64,000 nucleotides of DNA, from positions 124,001-188,000 of the forward strand of contig NZ_QDKQ01000077.1 in assembly GCF_003116815.1 (NCBI RefSeq). Direction: 5' to 3'. The notes beneath the pieces were generated by a model. That model was given only the letters and a program-made list of their open reading frames with translations. It was not told the origin of the DNA and did no database searches. This stretch comes from Caulobacter endophyticus. GTDB taxonomy: Bacteria > Pseudomonadota > Alphaproteobacteria > Caulobacterales > Caulobacteraceae. Of the stretch, positions 17,528 through 25,684 are shown piece after piece (within the stretch, counting starts at the first letter, position 1; every line of letters begins with the position of its first letter). Position numbers and translations under genes: made by a program.

Positions 17528-18309
17528 CAAACGATCTCCCGGGAACGAAGGTCGACAGGGCCCAGGCGGGCGGCGTCGGCGTAGCGGCGAACAACTGGAT
17601 CCTCGGCTTGGCCAAGATCCCTGGCCAAGCCACGCCACCGGATGCGCCCCTCGTGCAGCATAGCGATCTCATCGCCGATCATCTGGGCTGAAACCAGGTC
17701 GTGCGTAATGGAGATGGCGGTCGAGCCCAGGCGGCGCACCTGATCGCTGATGAGCTGGTTGATCGCCATGGCCGTGATGGGATCAAGACCTGTTGTCGGC
17801 TCGTCGAAGAACAGGATTTCGGGTTGGCCGACCACGGCGCGGGCCAGGCCGGCCCGCTTCTGCATGCCGCCTGACAGCTCGGACGGGAAGCGGTGGGCTA
17901 CGTCCGGGCCGAGGCGTACCTGGTCCAGGGCCTCGATCGCGCGGTCCTTGGCCGCTTTGCGCGGCACGCCGTCGGCGTTGATCAGCCGAAAGGCGACGTT
18001 TTCCCATACGGTGAGGCTGTCAAACAGAGCCGCGCCCTGGAACAGCACGCCGACCCGTGAGAACAGCTGGCGGCGCTGGCCTTGCGAAAGATCAACGAGG
18101 CTATGGCCGTCCAGCTCGATCTGGCCGGCGTCGGGGCGCAGCAGGCCAAGGGCGGTCTTGATGGCCACCGACTTGCCCTGGCCTGAGCCGCCGATGATCA
18201 CCAGAGACCTGCCCTGCGCGACCGACAGGTTCAGGCCGTCCAGGACCGCGCGGCCCTCGAAGCGCTTGATCACGCCCTTCCAGGCGAACTTTGGACGCGT
18301 TTGGGTCAT
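17527..18309 (-). CDS. mlaF: Mla-type ABC transporter ATPase
   Basis: A protein of 260 residues with Walker A GGSGQGKSVA, the ABC signature LSGGMQKRAGLARA, Walker B ILFFDEPTTGLDP and the switch His in SITHDL. The MQKR form of the signature is typical of MlaF and MCE-associated ATPases. With MlaE it powers retrograde or anterograde phospholipid traffic between the membranes. It overlaps mlaE by 4 nt and the kinase gene by 1 nt. Confidence 0.94.
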   Translation of the reverse strand: MTQTRPKFAWKGVIKRFEGRAVLDGLNLSVAQGRSLVIIGGSGQGKSVAIKTALGLLRPDAGQIELDGHSLVDLSQGQRRQLFSRVGVLFQGAALFDSLTVWENVAFRLINADGVPRKAAKDRAIEALDQVRLGPDVAHRFPSELSGGMQKRAGLARAVVGQPEILFFDEPTTGLDPITAMAINQLISDQVRRLGSTAISITHDLVSAQMIGDEIAMLHEGRIRWRGLARDLGQAEDPVVRRYADAARLGPVDLRSREIV

Positions 18310-19124
18310 GAGGCCTGGGTGAAGACGGTGGTCAGGAGGTAGTCGCTGGCGAAGATCAGGATCGCCGAGGAGACCACCGCGCGGGTCGTCGCCCGCCCCA
18401 CGCCTCGTGCGCCGCCCTTGGCGGTGTAGCCGTGGTAACAGCCCATCAGGGCGACGATGTAGCCGAATACCGCCGCCTTGATCAGGCCCGAGACGATGTC
18501 CCAGCCTTGCAGGACGTCGATGGTGTTGCGGATGTAGGCGGCCGAGCTGAAGTCCAAGACCCGGGTGGCCGCCAACCAGCCGCCAGCGACGCCGATCGTG
18601 TCGGCGACGAGGGTCAGCAGCGGCAACATCAGCACGCCGGCCAGCAGGCGCGGGCCGACGAGGTAGGAAAACGGGTCGGTCGACAGCGTGTGCATGGCGT
18701 CGATCTGCTCGGTCGCGCGCATGGCCCCGATCTCGGCGGCGATGGCGGCCGAGACGCGGCCCGCCAGCATCAGGGCGGCCAGCACTGGACCCAGCTCCCG
18801 GGTGATCCCCAGGGCCACGATCTGCGGCATCACCTGCTCGGCGTTGAAGCGTCCGCCGCCGGTGAAGATGTTCAGGGCCAGGGCCGCGCCGGTGAAGATG
18901 GCCGTCAGCCCCACGACCGGCAGCGAGAAGAAGCCGATGGCGACGAACTGGCGCCTTATCTGACCCGGGAACCAGGGCGGGCTCAGGGCGGCGATCGTGG
19001 CGCGTGCGCCGAAGACGCCCACCGCGCCGACCCTGCGCGCAGCCGCCAGGGTCGAGCGGCCCAGGGGGCGAACGAGGTTGCTTCGAAGACGGTTTGGCGC
19101 CCGCCGGGCCTTGGCCGCCGCCAT
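18306..19124 (-). CDS. mlaE: Mla-type ABC transporter permease
   Basis: A protein of 272 residues of the MlaE (DUF140) family, with several membrane helices and the conserved ELGPVLAALMLAGRVSAAIA block followed by IGAMRATEQIDA, which contacts the ATPase. The Arg/Ala-rich N-terminus is longer than in E. coli MlaE. It overlaps mlaD (1 nt, TGATG) and mlaF (4 nt). No STAS-domain gene (mlaB) accompanies it, as often in alphaproteobacteria. Confidence 0.94.
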   Translation of the reverse strand: MAAAKARRAPNRLRSNLVRPLGRSTLAAARRVGAVGVFGARATIAALSPPWFPGQIRRQFVAIGFFSLPVVGLTAIFTGAALALNIFTGGGRFNAEQVMPQIVALGITRELGPVLAALMLAGRVSAAIAAEIGAMRATEQIDAMHTLSTDPFSYLVGPRLLAGVLMLPLLTLVADTIGVAGGWLAATRVLDFSSAAYIRNTIDVLQGWDIVSGLIKAAVFGYIVALMGCYHGYTAKGGARGVGRATTRAVVSSAILIFASDYLLTTVFTQAS

Positions 19125-19648
19125 CAGTGGCGTTCTGCCGGCTGGGACGGCTGATTTGGCGGGGCCGGAGCGGAGGATGCGACCGCTTCGCCCGAGCCGC
19201 CTTGCGGACGGATCACCGAGCCGATCAGCCCCAACAGGTCCACTGCGCCTTGCGTGTTCTCGATCTCGCCGCCGGGCTGGAGATCCTCGAGCGAGGCGCC
19301 GGGGGCGATGGCGATGTGAGCCCCGCCGAGCAGACCGTCGCTGGTGATCTTGGCCGTGGAATCCGCCGGCAGCTTGACGCTCGTGTCGATGCTCAGCTTG
19401 GCGATCGCCATATAGGTCTTCGGATCCAGAGTGACCTGCGAGACCGTGCCGACCTTGACGCCGGCGACGCTGACCGCGGCACCCGGGGCCAGCGCGCCGG
19501 CCTCGCCGAACTTGGCGCCGATCTCATAGTTTCCTCGGCTGATGTGGACGCCGCCCACGCTCAGCGAATAGGTCAGGAACGCCACCGTCAGGACCAGGAC
19601 GATCGTGCCCATGACGGTCTCGGCGGTGGCTTCGCGCGCCCCGCTCAT
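19124..19648 (-). CDS. mlaD: Mla/MCE-domain lipid-binding protein
   Basis: A protein of 174 residues with one N-terminal membrane helix (about 10-33), an MCE domain (VSVAGVKVGTVSQVTLDP, then ITSDGLLGGAHIAIAPG) and a Pro/Ala-rich polar tail. MlaD forms the periplasmic hexameric ring on the MlaFE complex. The start was placed at MSGAREATAETVMG, whose membrane helix fits; it overlaps the mlaC end by 4 nt. Confidence 0.92.
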   Translation of the reverse strand: MSGAREATAETVMGTIVLVLTVAFLTYSLSVGGVHISRGNYEIGAKFGEAGALAPGAAVSVAGVKVGTVSQVTLDPKTYMAIAKLSIDTSVKLPADSTAKITSDGLLGGAHIAIAPGASLEDLQPGGEIENTQGAVDLLGLIGSVIRPQGGSGEAVASSAPAPPNQPSQPAERH

Positions 19649-20259
19649 CGGCGCTTCACCGACACGGGCGCATCGCTGCGCAGGCGATTGATCAACACCT
19701 CGACGTCGCCGCCGGCGTTGTCGATGGTGGCGACGAAGTCCTGCTGCTGGGTTATGGCCAGCCAGACGCCCCGAAATTGCACATCCACCACCCGCCAACC
19801 GCCGGGTGATTGCAGGACGCGCCAGGAAACCGGCACGGGTCGATCAAGCTGGCCGCCGCTGATCTCCGTGGCGACGATCACATCGCCGGGCTTGCGCATG
19901 ACCGATCCGACGACCGACACGCGCTCGCCGCCATAGTCGGCCAGGCGGCCCTGGTAGATCCGCTCGGCGTAGGATCGGAAGGCCAGGGCGAAGCGCCGCT
20001 TCTGGTCGGGGGTGATCGTGCGGGCGTACTTGCCCAGGACGAAATGGGTGACGCGCGGCACGTCGGCCAGCTCGTCGATGGCCTTGTGGAACGCGGCGTC
20101 CTTTTGGGCTGGACCGGCGGCCTTGTCGCCCAGGACGCCCAGGAGCCGGCTGGCGCCGGCGCGGGCAAAGGCCTCGGCGCTGGCGTCGCGGGCGGCCAAG
20201 GCGGGTTGGGCGTAGGCGCTTGGCAGAAGAAAGAGCCAGGGGAGGATGCGTCGCGACAT
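19645..20259 (-). CDS. mlaC: Periplasmic phospholipid-binding protein MlaC
   Basis: A protein of 204 residues from the ATG at 20259. A TTG at 20274 overlapping the mlaA stop is also possible. Signal peptide about 1-22, then an MlaC/Ttg2D domain with FVLGKYARTITPDQKRRF and a GWRVVDVQFRGVWLA strand pair typical of the family. MlaC ferries phospholipids between the MlaA outer-membrane site and the MlaFED complex. Its place between mlaA and mlaD fits. Confidence 0.9.
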   Translation of the reverse strand: MSRRILPWLFLLPSAYAQPALAARDASAEAFARAGASRLLGVLGDKAAGPAQKDAAFHKAIDELADVPRVTHFVLGKYARTITPDQKRRFALAFRSYAERIYQGRLADYGGERVSVVGSVMRKPGDVIVATEISGGQLDRPVPVSWRVLQSPGGWRVVDVQFRGVWLAITQQQDFVATIDNAGGDVEVLINRLRSDAPVSVKRR

Positions 20260-20270
20260 GGTCGAGGGGC

Positions 20271-21122
20271 TCAAGGCTCGATCCTCGCCGCGTCGAAGTC
20301 GGGCAGGACCTGTACGCCGCCCCTGGCCTGACGGACCATGTCCGCGCGGTTCTGCAGATAGGCCGATCGCATCATCGCGTAAGGGTCGGCCGCCTCGTCC
20401 AGCGCCCGCAAGAAGCCGTCCGAATTCGCGCGCGCGTCGAGGGCCGTGACGCCGCCGCGGATCATGCCAAAACTCTTGGCGCCGCCGGCCGTGGCCAGGG
20501 CGACCGGATCGGTCATGGTGTCGACCAACCGTCCCGCGCCGTCGCGGACGGTGGTGGGTCCCAGGAGCGGCAGGACGACATAGCGGCCGGACTTGGCGCC
20601 GTAGCGACCCAGGGTTTGGCCAAAATCGGCTTCGTGGCCCTCCAGGCCGACCTTGGCGCCGACGTCGAACAATCCAAGGCCGCCGACCGTGGAGTTGATC
20701 AGGAAGCGCGAGGTGGTCACGCCGGCGGCGCGCGGACGCCCCTGGGCCAGGTCGTTGATCGCCGTGCCAGGCTCGCCCAGATTATTGACGACCGAGGCGA
20801 CGCGATGGCGCACCGCCTTGGGCGTGATCTTCATATAGCCGCGTCCGATCGGGCCGGTCACATAGCGGTCCAGGCCGCGATTGAACTTGAAGGCCTGGCG
20901 ATTGAAGCCTTCCCACGGATCGGCCGGCGCGGCCGAGGCGTCCAGATCCTGGTCGTAATCGGCGTTGGCCTGGGTGGCGCGCTGGCCGCCGGCCGACGGG
21001 GCGCGAACGGCCGGATCATCGAGCGTCTGTGCGACCCCCGCGGCCGGAGCGCATAGGGCAAGTAGAGCCGCGCTCAGCCAAAGGGCTTGGCGGCGGGGGG
21101 AGGACGAAGAGCAAAGCGTCAT
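20271..21122 (-). CDS. mlaA: Outer-membrane lipoprotein MlaA (VacJ)
   Basis: A protein of 283 residues with a lipoprotein signal (ALLALC lipobox) and a long acidic linker. The MlaA domain begins with DPWEGFNRQAFKFNRGLDRY and also contains LGEPGTAINDLAQG, FLINSTVGGLGLFD, and YVVLPLLGPTTVRDG, all hallmarks. MlaA removes mislocalised phospholipid from the outer leaflet. It is the first gene of the five-gene transporter set and the head of the operon. The start at 21122 has GGAG upstream; an ATG 5 codons earlier is also open. Confidence 0.94.
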   Translation of the reverse strand: MTLCSSSSPRRQALWLSAALLALCAPAAGVAQTLDDPAVRAPSAGGQRATQANADYDQDLDASAAPADPWEGFNRQAFKFNRGLDRYVTGPIGRGYMKITPKAVRHRVASVVNNLGEPGTAINDLAQGRPRAAGVTTSRFLINSTVGGLGLFDVGAKVGLEGHEADFGQTLGRYGAKSGRYVVLPLLGPTTVRDGAGRLVDTMTDPVALATAGGAKSFGMIRGGVTALDARANSDGFLRALDEAADPYAMMRSAYLQNRADMVRQARGGVQVLPDFDAARIEP

Positions 21123-21467
21123 CGCGGGGGACTCCATGGCGGTGTCCTGGGCTATGAGAAGCCAGCCTTTCGTGAAGCTTTCGACGCGACGCTATTTGCA
21201 TCCTGCCCACGGAGGGGAAGGGGCGATCGCCTAGGGGCACGGTCAAGCCGTGGCGGCGGCCCTTCATCCCAAACCTCGAGCCACTGGTGCTTGGGAAGAT
21301 CGTCACCGCGCGGCGCGTCATTTCCTCTTCGACCCCCGTCGATCCGGGAGGGTGCGAGAGAGGATTTGAAACGCTGCGGCGTAAATGAATGCGCCAAAGG
21401 GCGATTGTTCCTAGCCAGGCGGCGGATCATACCGGAGCCCAGCCGATCCAACCGAAAGGGACCACGT
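21123..21467. other. Divergent promoter region of mlaA and a secreted protein
   Basis: These 345 nt contain no supported gene. The region must hold the leftward mlaA operon promoter and the promoter of the rightward gene at 21468. I see no clear dyad or known operator in it. Confidence 0.5.
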
Positions 21468-22154
21468 GTGAGCGGGCAAGCAAGCATTCTGACCGCGGCG
21501 TTCTTGGCCTACGCTACCCTGGCGCATGGTCAGAGCTATCGGGCCAGCGATTTCCAGCTCTCGGGCGTCAGTCTCGCGGAGGTTTCGTACAAGGGGGAAC
21601 CTGCATTCGAAATGAGAATGCCGGCAGCCGCCTATCAGGACCCGGCGCATGAGATCCTGACCGATCGCGCGTTCATGGCTTGGCTGCCCATGGACTTCCA
21701 CGACGGCGTGATCGAGGTAGAGATTTCAGGGGAGCCCGCCGCCGACGCCCCTGCCTATGCCCGAGGGTTCGTTGGCGTGTCGTTTCGGATCGGCGCCGAT
21801 CGCAGCTTTGAGAACGTCTATCTGCGCCCCACCAACGGCCCGACGGATGACCCCGTCCGCAAAGGCCGGGCGGTCCAGTATTTCGCCTATCCAGATTGGA
21901 CCTTTGATCGTCTACGCCGGGAAGCCCCGGGTCGTTATGAAACCCAGGCCGAGATCGCGCCGGGAAGATGGACGCACTACCGTCTGGTCGTGAAGGGCGT
22001 GTCCGCCAAGCTCTATCTGAACCATAAAGACCAGCCGGTAATGCAGATCGAAGACCTCAAACTGGGTGCTGGTCAGCGTGGCGGGGTGGGCCTGTGGATT
22101 GAGTCGGGCACTCTGGCGCGGTTTCGCAATCTACGCATCCAGCAGACCGACTGA
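21468..22154 (+). CDS. Secreted concanavalin-like (LamG/DUF1080-type) protein
   Basis: Read from a GTG at 21468 with AAAGGG upstream, giving 228 residues with a signal peptide ending near LAHGQ. The remainder is rich in beta strands: AFMAWLPMDFHDGVIEVEI, FVGVSFRIGADRSFENVYLR, WTHYRLVVKG, AKLYLNHKDQPV and GGVGLWIESGTLARFRNLRI. This order matches laminin-G-like / 3-keto-disaccharide hydrolase type jelly rolls. It is probably periplasmic or secreted and carbohydrate-related, but no catalytic residues can be assigned. The long upstream extension of the frame is not protein-like. Confidence 0.7.
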   Translation: MSGQASILTAAFLAYATLAHGQSYRASDFQLSGVSLAEVSYKGEPAFEMRMPAAAYQDPAHEILTDRAFMAWLPMDFHDGVIEVEISGEPAADAPAYARGFVGVSFRIGADRSFENVYLRPTNGPTDDPVRKGRAVQYFAYPDWTFDRLRREAPGRYETQAEIAPGRWTHYRLVVKGVSAKLYLNHKDQPVMQIEDLKLGAGQRGGVGLWIESGTLARFRNLRIQQTD

Positions 22155-22332
22155 TCCCTCGCCGCCATCGTAAGCCAAGGCATCAGCATTTGGCGCTTAG
22201 CCGATCACCGAGACAAGCGGGCGAGTGGCCCATATGGATACTGGCGAATGCGATAGCGCTGGTGTTGCGCCAAGCGCGGCTCGGGGAGACGCGAAACGCG
22301 TCGGTATATGCCTGACGTCAAGGCCAAGGTTC

Positions 22333-22376
22333 ATTTGAGGCAGGGGCGGGCCTCTTCGGCGCCTGCCGTTTCAAAT
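22333..22376. promoter_or_regulatory. Interrupted inverted repeat upstream of a hydrolase
   Basis: ATTTGAGGCAGG (22333-22344) pairs with CCTGCC (22362-22367) and TCAAAT (22371-22376), with a 3-nt bulge, giving a 12-bp stem about 70 nt before the hydrolase start. It may be an RNA hairpin in the leader, a terminator for the gene ending at 22154 (no T-run follows), or a protein-binding dyad. Confidence 0.35.
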
Positions 22377-22446
22377 CATGCAACGGCGCGGCGATTTATC
22401 GTTTTGAGCCGGGCTCATGGAGCCGCGAGCTTCAAAGGAGTCTCCC

Positions 22447-23442
22447 ATGTTCAGAATCTCATTGATCGGCCTGCTCGCCAGTTTGGCGCTGGCGGCCGCG
22501 CCTGCAGGCGCCGAGCCGGCCACCGCGGTCTTGGGCAAGGACTTTTCCTTCCCTAACCAGGTCGCGGGCTTGCCCGCCAAGCTCTCCGATTTTCGCGACC
22601 TGCAGATCAACAGCTTCACCACCAGTGACGGGGTAAAGCTCGCCTATTGGGAAGCGGGTAAGGGGCGGCCGCTTGTGTTCGTGCCGGGTTGGTCAGCCAA
22701 CGGCGCCGAGTACGTCAATCTGCTCTATATCCTCAGCAAATCCTATCACGTCTACGTCTTGGACCCGCGAAACCAGGGCCTGTCGCAGCGTGTCGAATAC
22801 GGCGCGCGCATCGCGCGCTTCTCGACAGACCTCAAGGAGTTCAGCGACCACCTGGGCCTGGAAACGGCGGACTACTGCGGCTGGTCGATGGGCGCGTCCG
22901 TGATCTGGGGCTACATCGACCTCTTCGGAACCAAGGGCGTGCGCAAGCTGTGCTTCGTCGACGAGCCGATCTCGATCGTCGCGCACGCCGACTGGTCCGA
23001 AACCACGCGCAGGGACGCCGGGGCCATCGCCCCGTCGCCCGAACCCCTGATCGCGGCGCTCAATCAAGCGCCCCCGGCCCATCCGTCTGCGGATGATCCC
23101 AACCTGCTCTCGCGTCTGATGCTGCGCGACAGCCCCGCGTTCGCCAATTCCGAGGCCTTCGCCAACGCCGTGATCAGCAATGATCCCAAGGCGCTCAAGC
23201 GCGTCATGTACGATCACCTGACCAACGATTGGCGCGATGTCGTCGTCCATAAGATCGATCGGCCCACGGCGATCTTCACGGGCGAGTGGAGCGCCAACGT
23301 TCCCAGTCAGCGCTGGGCGCAATCGGTGATCCCCAAGGCTGAGCTTCACGTCTACAGCAAGGCCGAGCAGGGCGACCACTTCCTGATGTTCAAGAACCCC
23401 CAGAAGTTCGCCGCCGACCTGCAGGCCTTCCTGGATCGTTGA
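22447..23442 (+). CDS. Exported alpha/beta hydrolase
   Basis: A protein of 331 residues with a signal peptide (about 1-22) and an alpha/beta hydrolase fold. It has a PGWSANGAEY oxyanion region, LDPRNQGLSQ, the nucleophile elbow CGWSMGAS (S147) and a late His in EQGDHFLMF. The overall form resembles arylesterase or haloperoxidase-like periplasmic hydrolases. The substrate is unknown. AAAGGAG sits 8 nt before the start. A hairpin terminator is shared with the convergent LysR gene. Confidence 0.85.
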   Translation: MFRISLIGLLASLALAAAPAGAEPATAVLGKDFSFPNQVAGLPAKLSDFRDLQINSFTTSDGVKLAYWEAGKGRPLVFVPGWSANGAEYVNLLYILSKSYHVYVLDPRNQGLSQRVEYGARIARFSTDLKEFSDHLGLETADYCGWSMGASVIWGYIDLFGTKGVRKLCFVDEPISIVAHADWSETTRRDAGAIAPSPEPLIAALNQAPPAHPSADDPNLLSRLMLRDSPAFANSEAFANAVISNDPKALKRVMYDHLTNDWRDVVVHKIDRPTAIFTGEWSANVPSQRWAQSVIPKAELHVYSKAEQGDHFLMFKNPQKFAADLQAFLDR

Positions 23443-23449
23443 TCGGACC

Positions 23450-23479
23450 GTCCGGTCGGGGCTCAAGTCCCGGCCGGAC
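23450..23479. terminator. Convergent hairpin terminator
   Basis: GTCCGGTCGGG (23450-23460) and CCCGGCCGGAC (23469-23479) form an 11-bp stem with one G-T wobble and an 8-nt loop between two convergent genes; it overlaps the last codons of the LysR gene. There is no long T-run. Confidence 0.5.
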
Positions 23480-24389
23480 CCGATTGCGTCGCGGGGGCCG
23501 TTGGGGGATTTAGAACCTCGGCGCGTTCGCGAAGGCCTTGCCCCAACTGGTCGAGCACCAGGCGAATCCGGGGCGTGTGGCGCGTGTCGCGATGAACGCC
23601 GAGCCAGATCCCGCGCATCAGTCGTCCTTCGGGCAGTGGAAGTTCGATCAGGTTCTGCTCCAGGGCCAGATAGCAGGGCAGGAGCGTCAGGCCAAAGCCG
23701 GCCAGCGCGGCCTGCAGCTGAGCTTCGCGGCTATTGGCGCGCAGCGCCACGCGACCTTCGCGGGCGACCTTCGCCAAGGTCCTGGCCTCGGGGAGCAAAG
23801 CCAGGTCCTCCTGCAAGGTCACGCTGGCGTGCCCCGGCGATCCGGCGGCGAGGTCGGGCTGGCCGCGCGCCTCCAGGTAGCCCGGGCTCGCATAGAGGCC
23901 GAAAGCCATGTCGCCGACCCGGCGTACGACGGCTTCATGTTGTTCGAACTCCGCCAGGCGCAGAGCGACGTCGGCTTCGCGCCGCGACAGCGATAGCGAA
24001 CGCGTGTCGGTGATCAACTCGATCTCGAGCTCGGGCTGTCGATCGAGCAGGGGCTTGAGCAAGGGCGTCAGAATGCGGGCGCCAAACGACTCGACCGTGG
24101 TGATCCGCACCTGACCGGCGATCTTGGCGTCCTCGCCCGTGACCGCTCTTTCGACAAACAGCGCCTCGGCTTCCATTCGCTCGACGCTGGCCAGTACGCG
24201 TTCGCCCGCGGGCGTCAGGACGAACCCTGTCGGCGTGCGCTGGAGCAGGCGCGCGCCGACCTTGGCGTGAAGGCCCTCTAGGCGACGCCCCATCGTGGTC
24301 TGCGTAACCTTGAGCGCGCGGGCCGCGGCGGAAAGGTTCCCATGCCGGGCAATGGCCAGAAAACTGCGTAGGTCATCCCACTCGAGCAT
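23463..24389 (-). CDS. LysR-family transcriptional regulator
   Basis: A protein of 308 residues. The N-terminal winged helix has DLRSFLAIARHGNLSAAARA and the VTQTTMGRRLEGLHAKVGARL recognition region, split in the usual LysR way; the periplasmic-binding-like effector domain follows (about 95-295). TTTGGAGGGACC precedes the ATG. It is divergent from the SnoaL-like gene (128-nt gap), its most likely target. The replaced SQPALS-type motif (TQTTMGR) places it in the branch that regulates oxidoreductase and detoxification genes. Confidence 0.92.
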   Translation of the reverse strand: MLEWDDLRSFLAIARHGNLSAAARALKVTQTTMGRRLEGLHAKVGARLLQRTPTGFVLTPAGERVLASVERMEAEALFVERAVTGEDAKIAGQVRITTVESFGARILTPLLKPLLDRQPELEIELITDTRSLSLSRREADVALRLAEFEQHEAVVRRVGDMAFGLYASPGYLEARGQPDLAAGSPGHASVTLQEDLALLPEARTLAKVAREGRVALRANSREAQLQAALAGFGLTLLPCYLALEQNLIELPLPEGRLMRGIWLGVHRDTRHTPRIRLVLDQLGQGLRERAEVLNPPTAPATQSGPAGT

Positions 24390-24517
24390 GGTCCCTCCAA
24401 AGATCACCCTACACGTTTTTGCAGAGTCGGCAGGCGAACTTGGCCAATCCACCGCCAACCGATCCGGATCTACCGATCTGGCGGCGCCAAAGCGCGCCAT
24501 GCTCAGGAGCTCCGTCC

Positions 24518-25060
24518 ATGAAGACCCGCTTGATCGCCCTCGTCGCCGCCATGGCCGTGTCGGCGAGCGCCGCGGCGGCCCAGACAAAGGCCGACGCCGA
24601 ACTTGCCAACTACAAGACCGCCCAGGCTATCGCCGCGGCCAACCTGAAGACCTTCGACACGCTCGATTTCGATGTCTTCTCAAATCAAAAGTGGGATCGT
24701 CTCGCCGAAAGCCATGCCAAGGACATCGTCGTCTATTGGCCCGACGGCCATGTCGAGCGCGGTCTGGACAAACACATCGACGACCTGAAGTACATGTTCA
24801 CCTACGCGCCCGACACCCGCATCAAGGTTCACCCGATCAAGGTGGCGCAGGGCGAGTGGACGACTGTGATGGGGGTGATGGAAGGCACCTTCACCCAACC
24901 CATGACCTTGCCCGACGGCAAAGTGATCCAGCCCAACGGCAAGAGCTTCAAATTGCCCATGGCGACCATCGGCCACTGGAACAAGGCCGGCGTCATGAGC
25001 GAGGAGTACCTCTTCTGGGACAACCAAAGCTACATGAAGCAGCTCGGCTTGGCGGACTAG
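24518..25060 (+). CDS. Exported SnoaL-like / ester-cyclase family protein
   Basis: A protein of 180 residues with a signal peptide (about 1-22, ending SAAAAQ) and an NTF2-like fold. KDIVVYWPDGHVERGLDKHI and the MATIGHWNKAGVMSEEYLFWDN end are typical of SnoaL-like ester cyclase proteins. Members bind small hydrophobic ligands or act as cyclases or hydratases; the exact activity cannot be read here. It is divergent from a LysR gene, and a hairpin (25070-25107) follows its stop. Confidence 0.8.
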   Translation: MKTRLIALVAAMAVSASAAAAQTKADAELANYKTAQAIAAANLKTFDTLDFDVFSNQKWDRLAESHAKDIVVYWPDGHVERGLDKHIDDLKYMFTYAPDTRIKVHPIKVAQGEWTTVMGVMEGTFTQPMTLPDGKVIQPNGKSFKLPMATIGHWNKAGVMSEEYLFWDNQSYMKQLGLAD

Positions 25061-25117
25061 CGGCCAGTCGTCGGACCTCCGTCCGCCCTCGTGGGCGGAG
25101 GTTCGACACCCGCTTGC

Positions 25118-25141
25118 CTCTGCATTTTTGCATATCTGCAT
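25118..25141. promoter_or_regulatory. TGCAT direct repeats upstream of doxX
   Basis: TGCAT occurs three times at exact 8-nt spacing (25121, 25129, 25137) in the promoter region of the DoxX gene. The first copy is part of a 13-mer, CTCTGCATTTTTG (25118-25130), that recurs exactly upstream of the YceI gene at 39199-39211. Confidence 0.4.
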
Positions 25142-25229
25142 CGCGGATCTGGCCAATCCCGCCGGCCGCCGATCGAGCGCATCTTGCAGACAACGGCTCG
25201 CGACGAGCCCTTTGTGAGGATCGCTCCAG

Positions 25230-25640
25230 ATGATCGACACCCGTCTTGCCCCCTATGGCCTCTTTGGCCTGCGCGCTGTCGCCGGCGCACTCTTCCTGGC
25301 GCACGCGGCGCTGAAGATCTTCGTCTTCACGCCGGCCGGAACCGCCATGTTCTTCCAGAGCGTCGGGGTGCCGGGTTTTGTGGCCTATCTGACCATCGCC
25401 GCGGAGGTGCTCGGCGGTCTGGCGCTCGTCCTGGGGGTCTATGCCCGTCCGGTCGCGCTGGGCATGAGCGTGATCCTGTTCGGCTCGATCATCACGGTCC
25501 ACGGGCGCAACGGCTTCTTCTTCGACGCGCCCAAGGGCGGCTGGGAGTATCCGGCGTTCTGGATCGCGACCCTGCTCGCCCTGGCCCTGGCCGGGGACGG
25601 CGCCTTCGCGCTCAAGCCCGGCAAGATCAACAAGGCCTGA
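25230..25640 (+). CDS. DoxX family membrane protein
   Basis: A protein of 136 residues with four membrane helices and the DoxX-type LRAVAGALFLAHAALKIFVF opening, AEVLGGLALVLGVYARPVAL in helix two to three, and NGFFFDAPKGGWEYP before the last helix. DoxX proteins (CatD/MhqP group in Bacillus) are membrane partners of quinone- and thiol-stress responses. The gene precedes a ring-cleaving dioxygenase, an esterase and a quinone reductase, which supports that role. Confidence 0.88.
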   Translation: MIDTRLAPYGLFGLRAVAGALFLAHAALKIFVFTPAGTAMFFQSVGVPGFVAYLTIAAEVLGGLALVLGVYARPVALGMSVILFGSIITVHGRNGFFFDAPKGGWEYPAFWIATLLALALAGDGAFALKPGKINKA

Positions 25641-25684
25641 GAGGATCGCAGGCGACGACGACGCCTGCCGACCTGGAGATTTCC

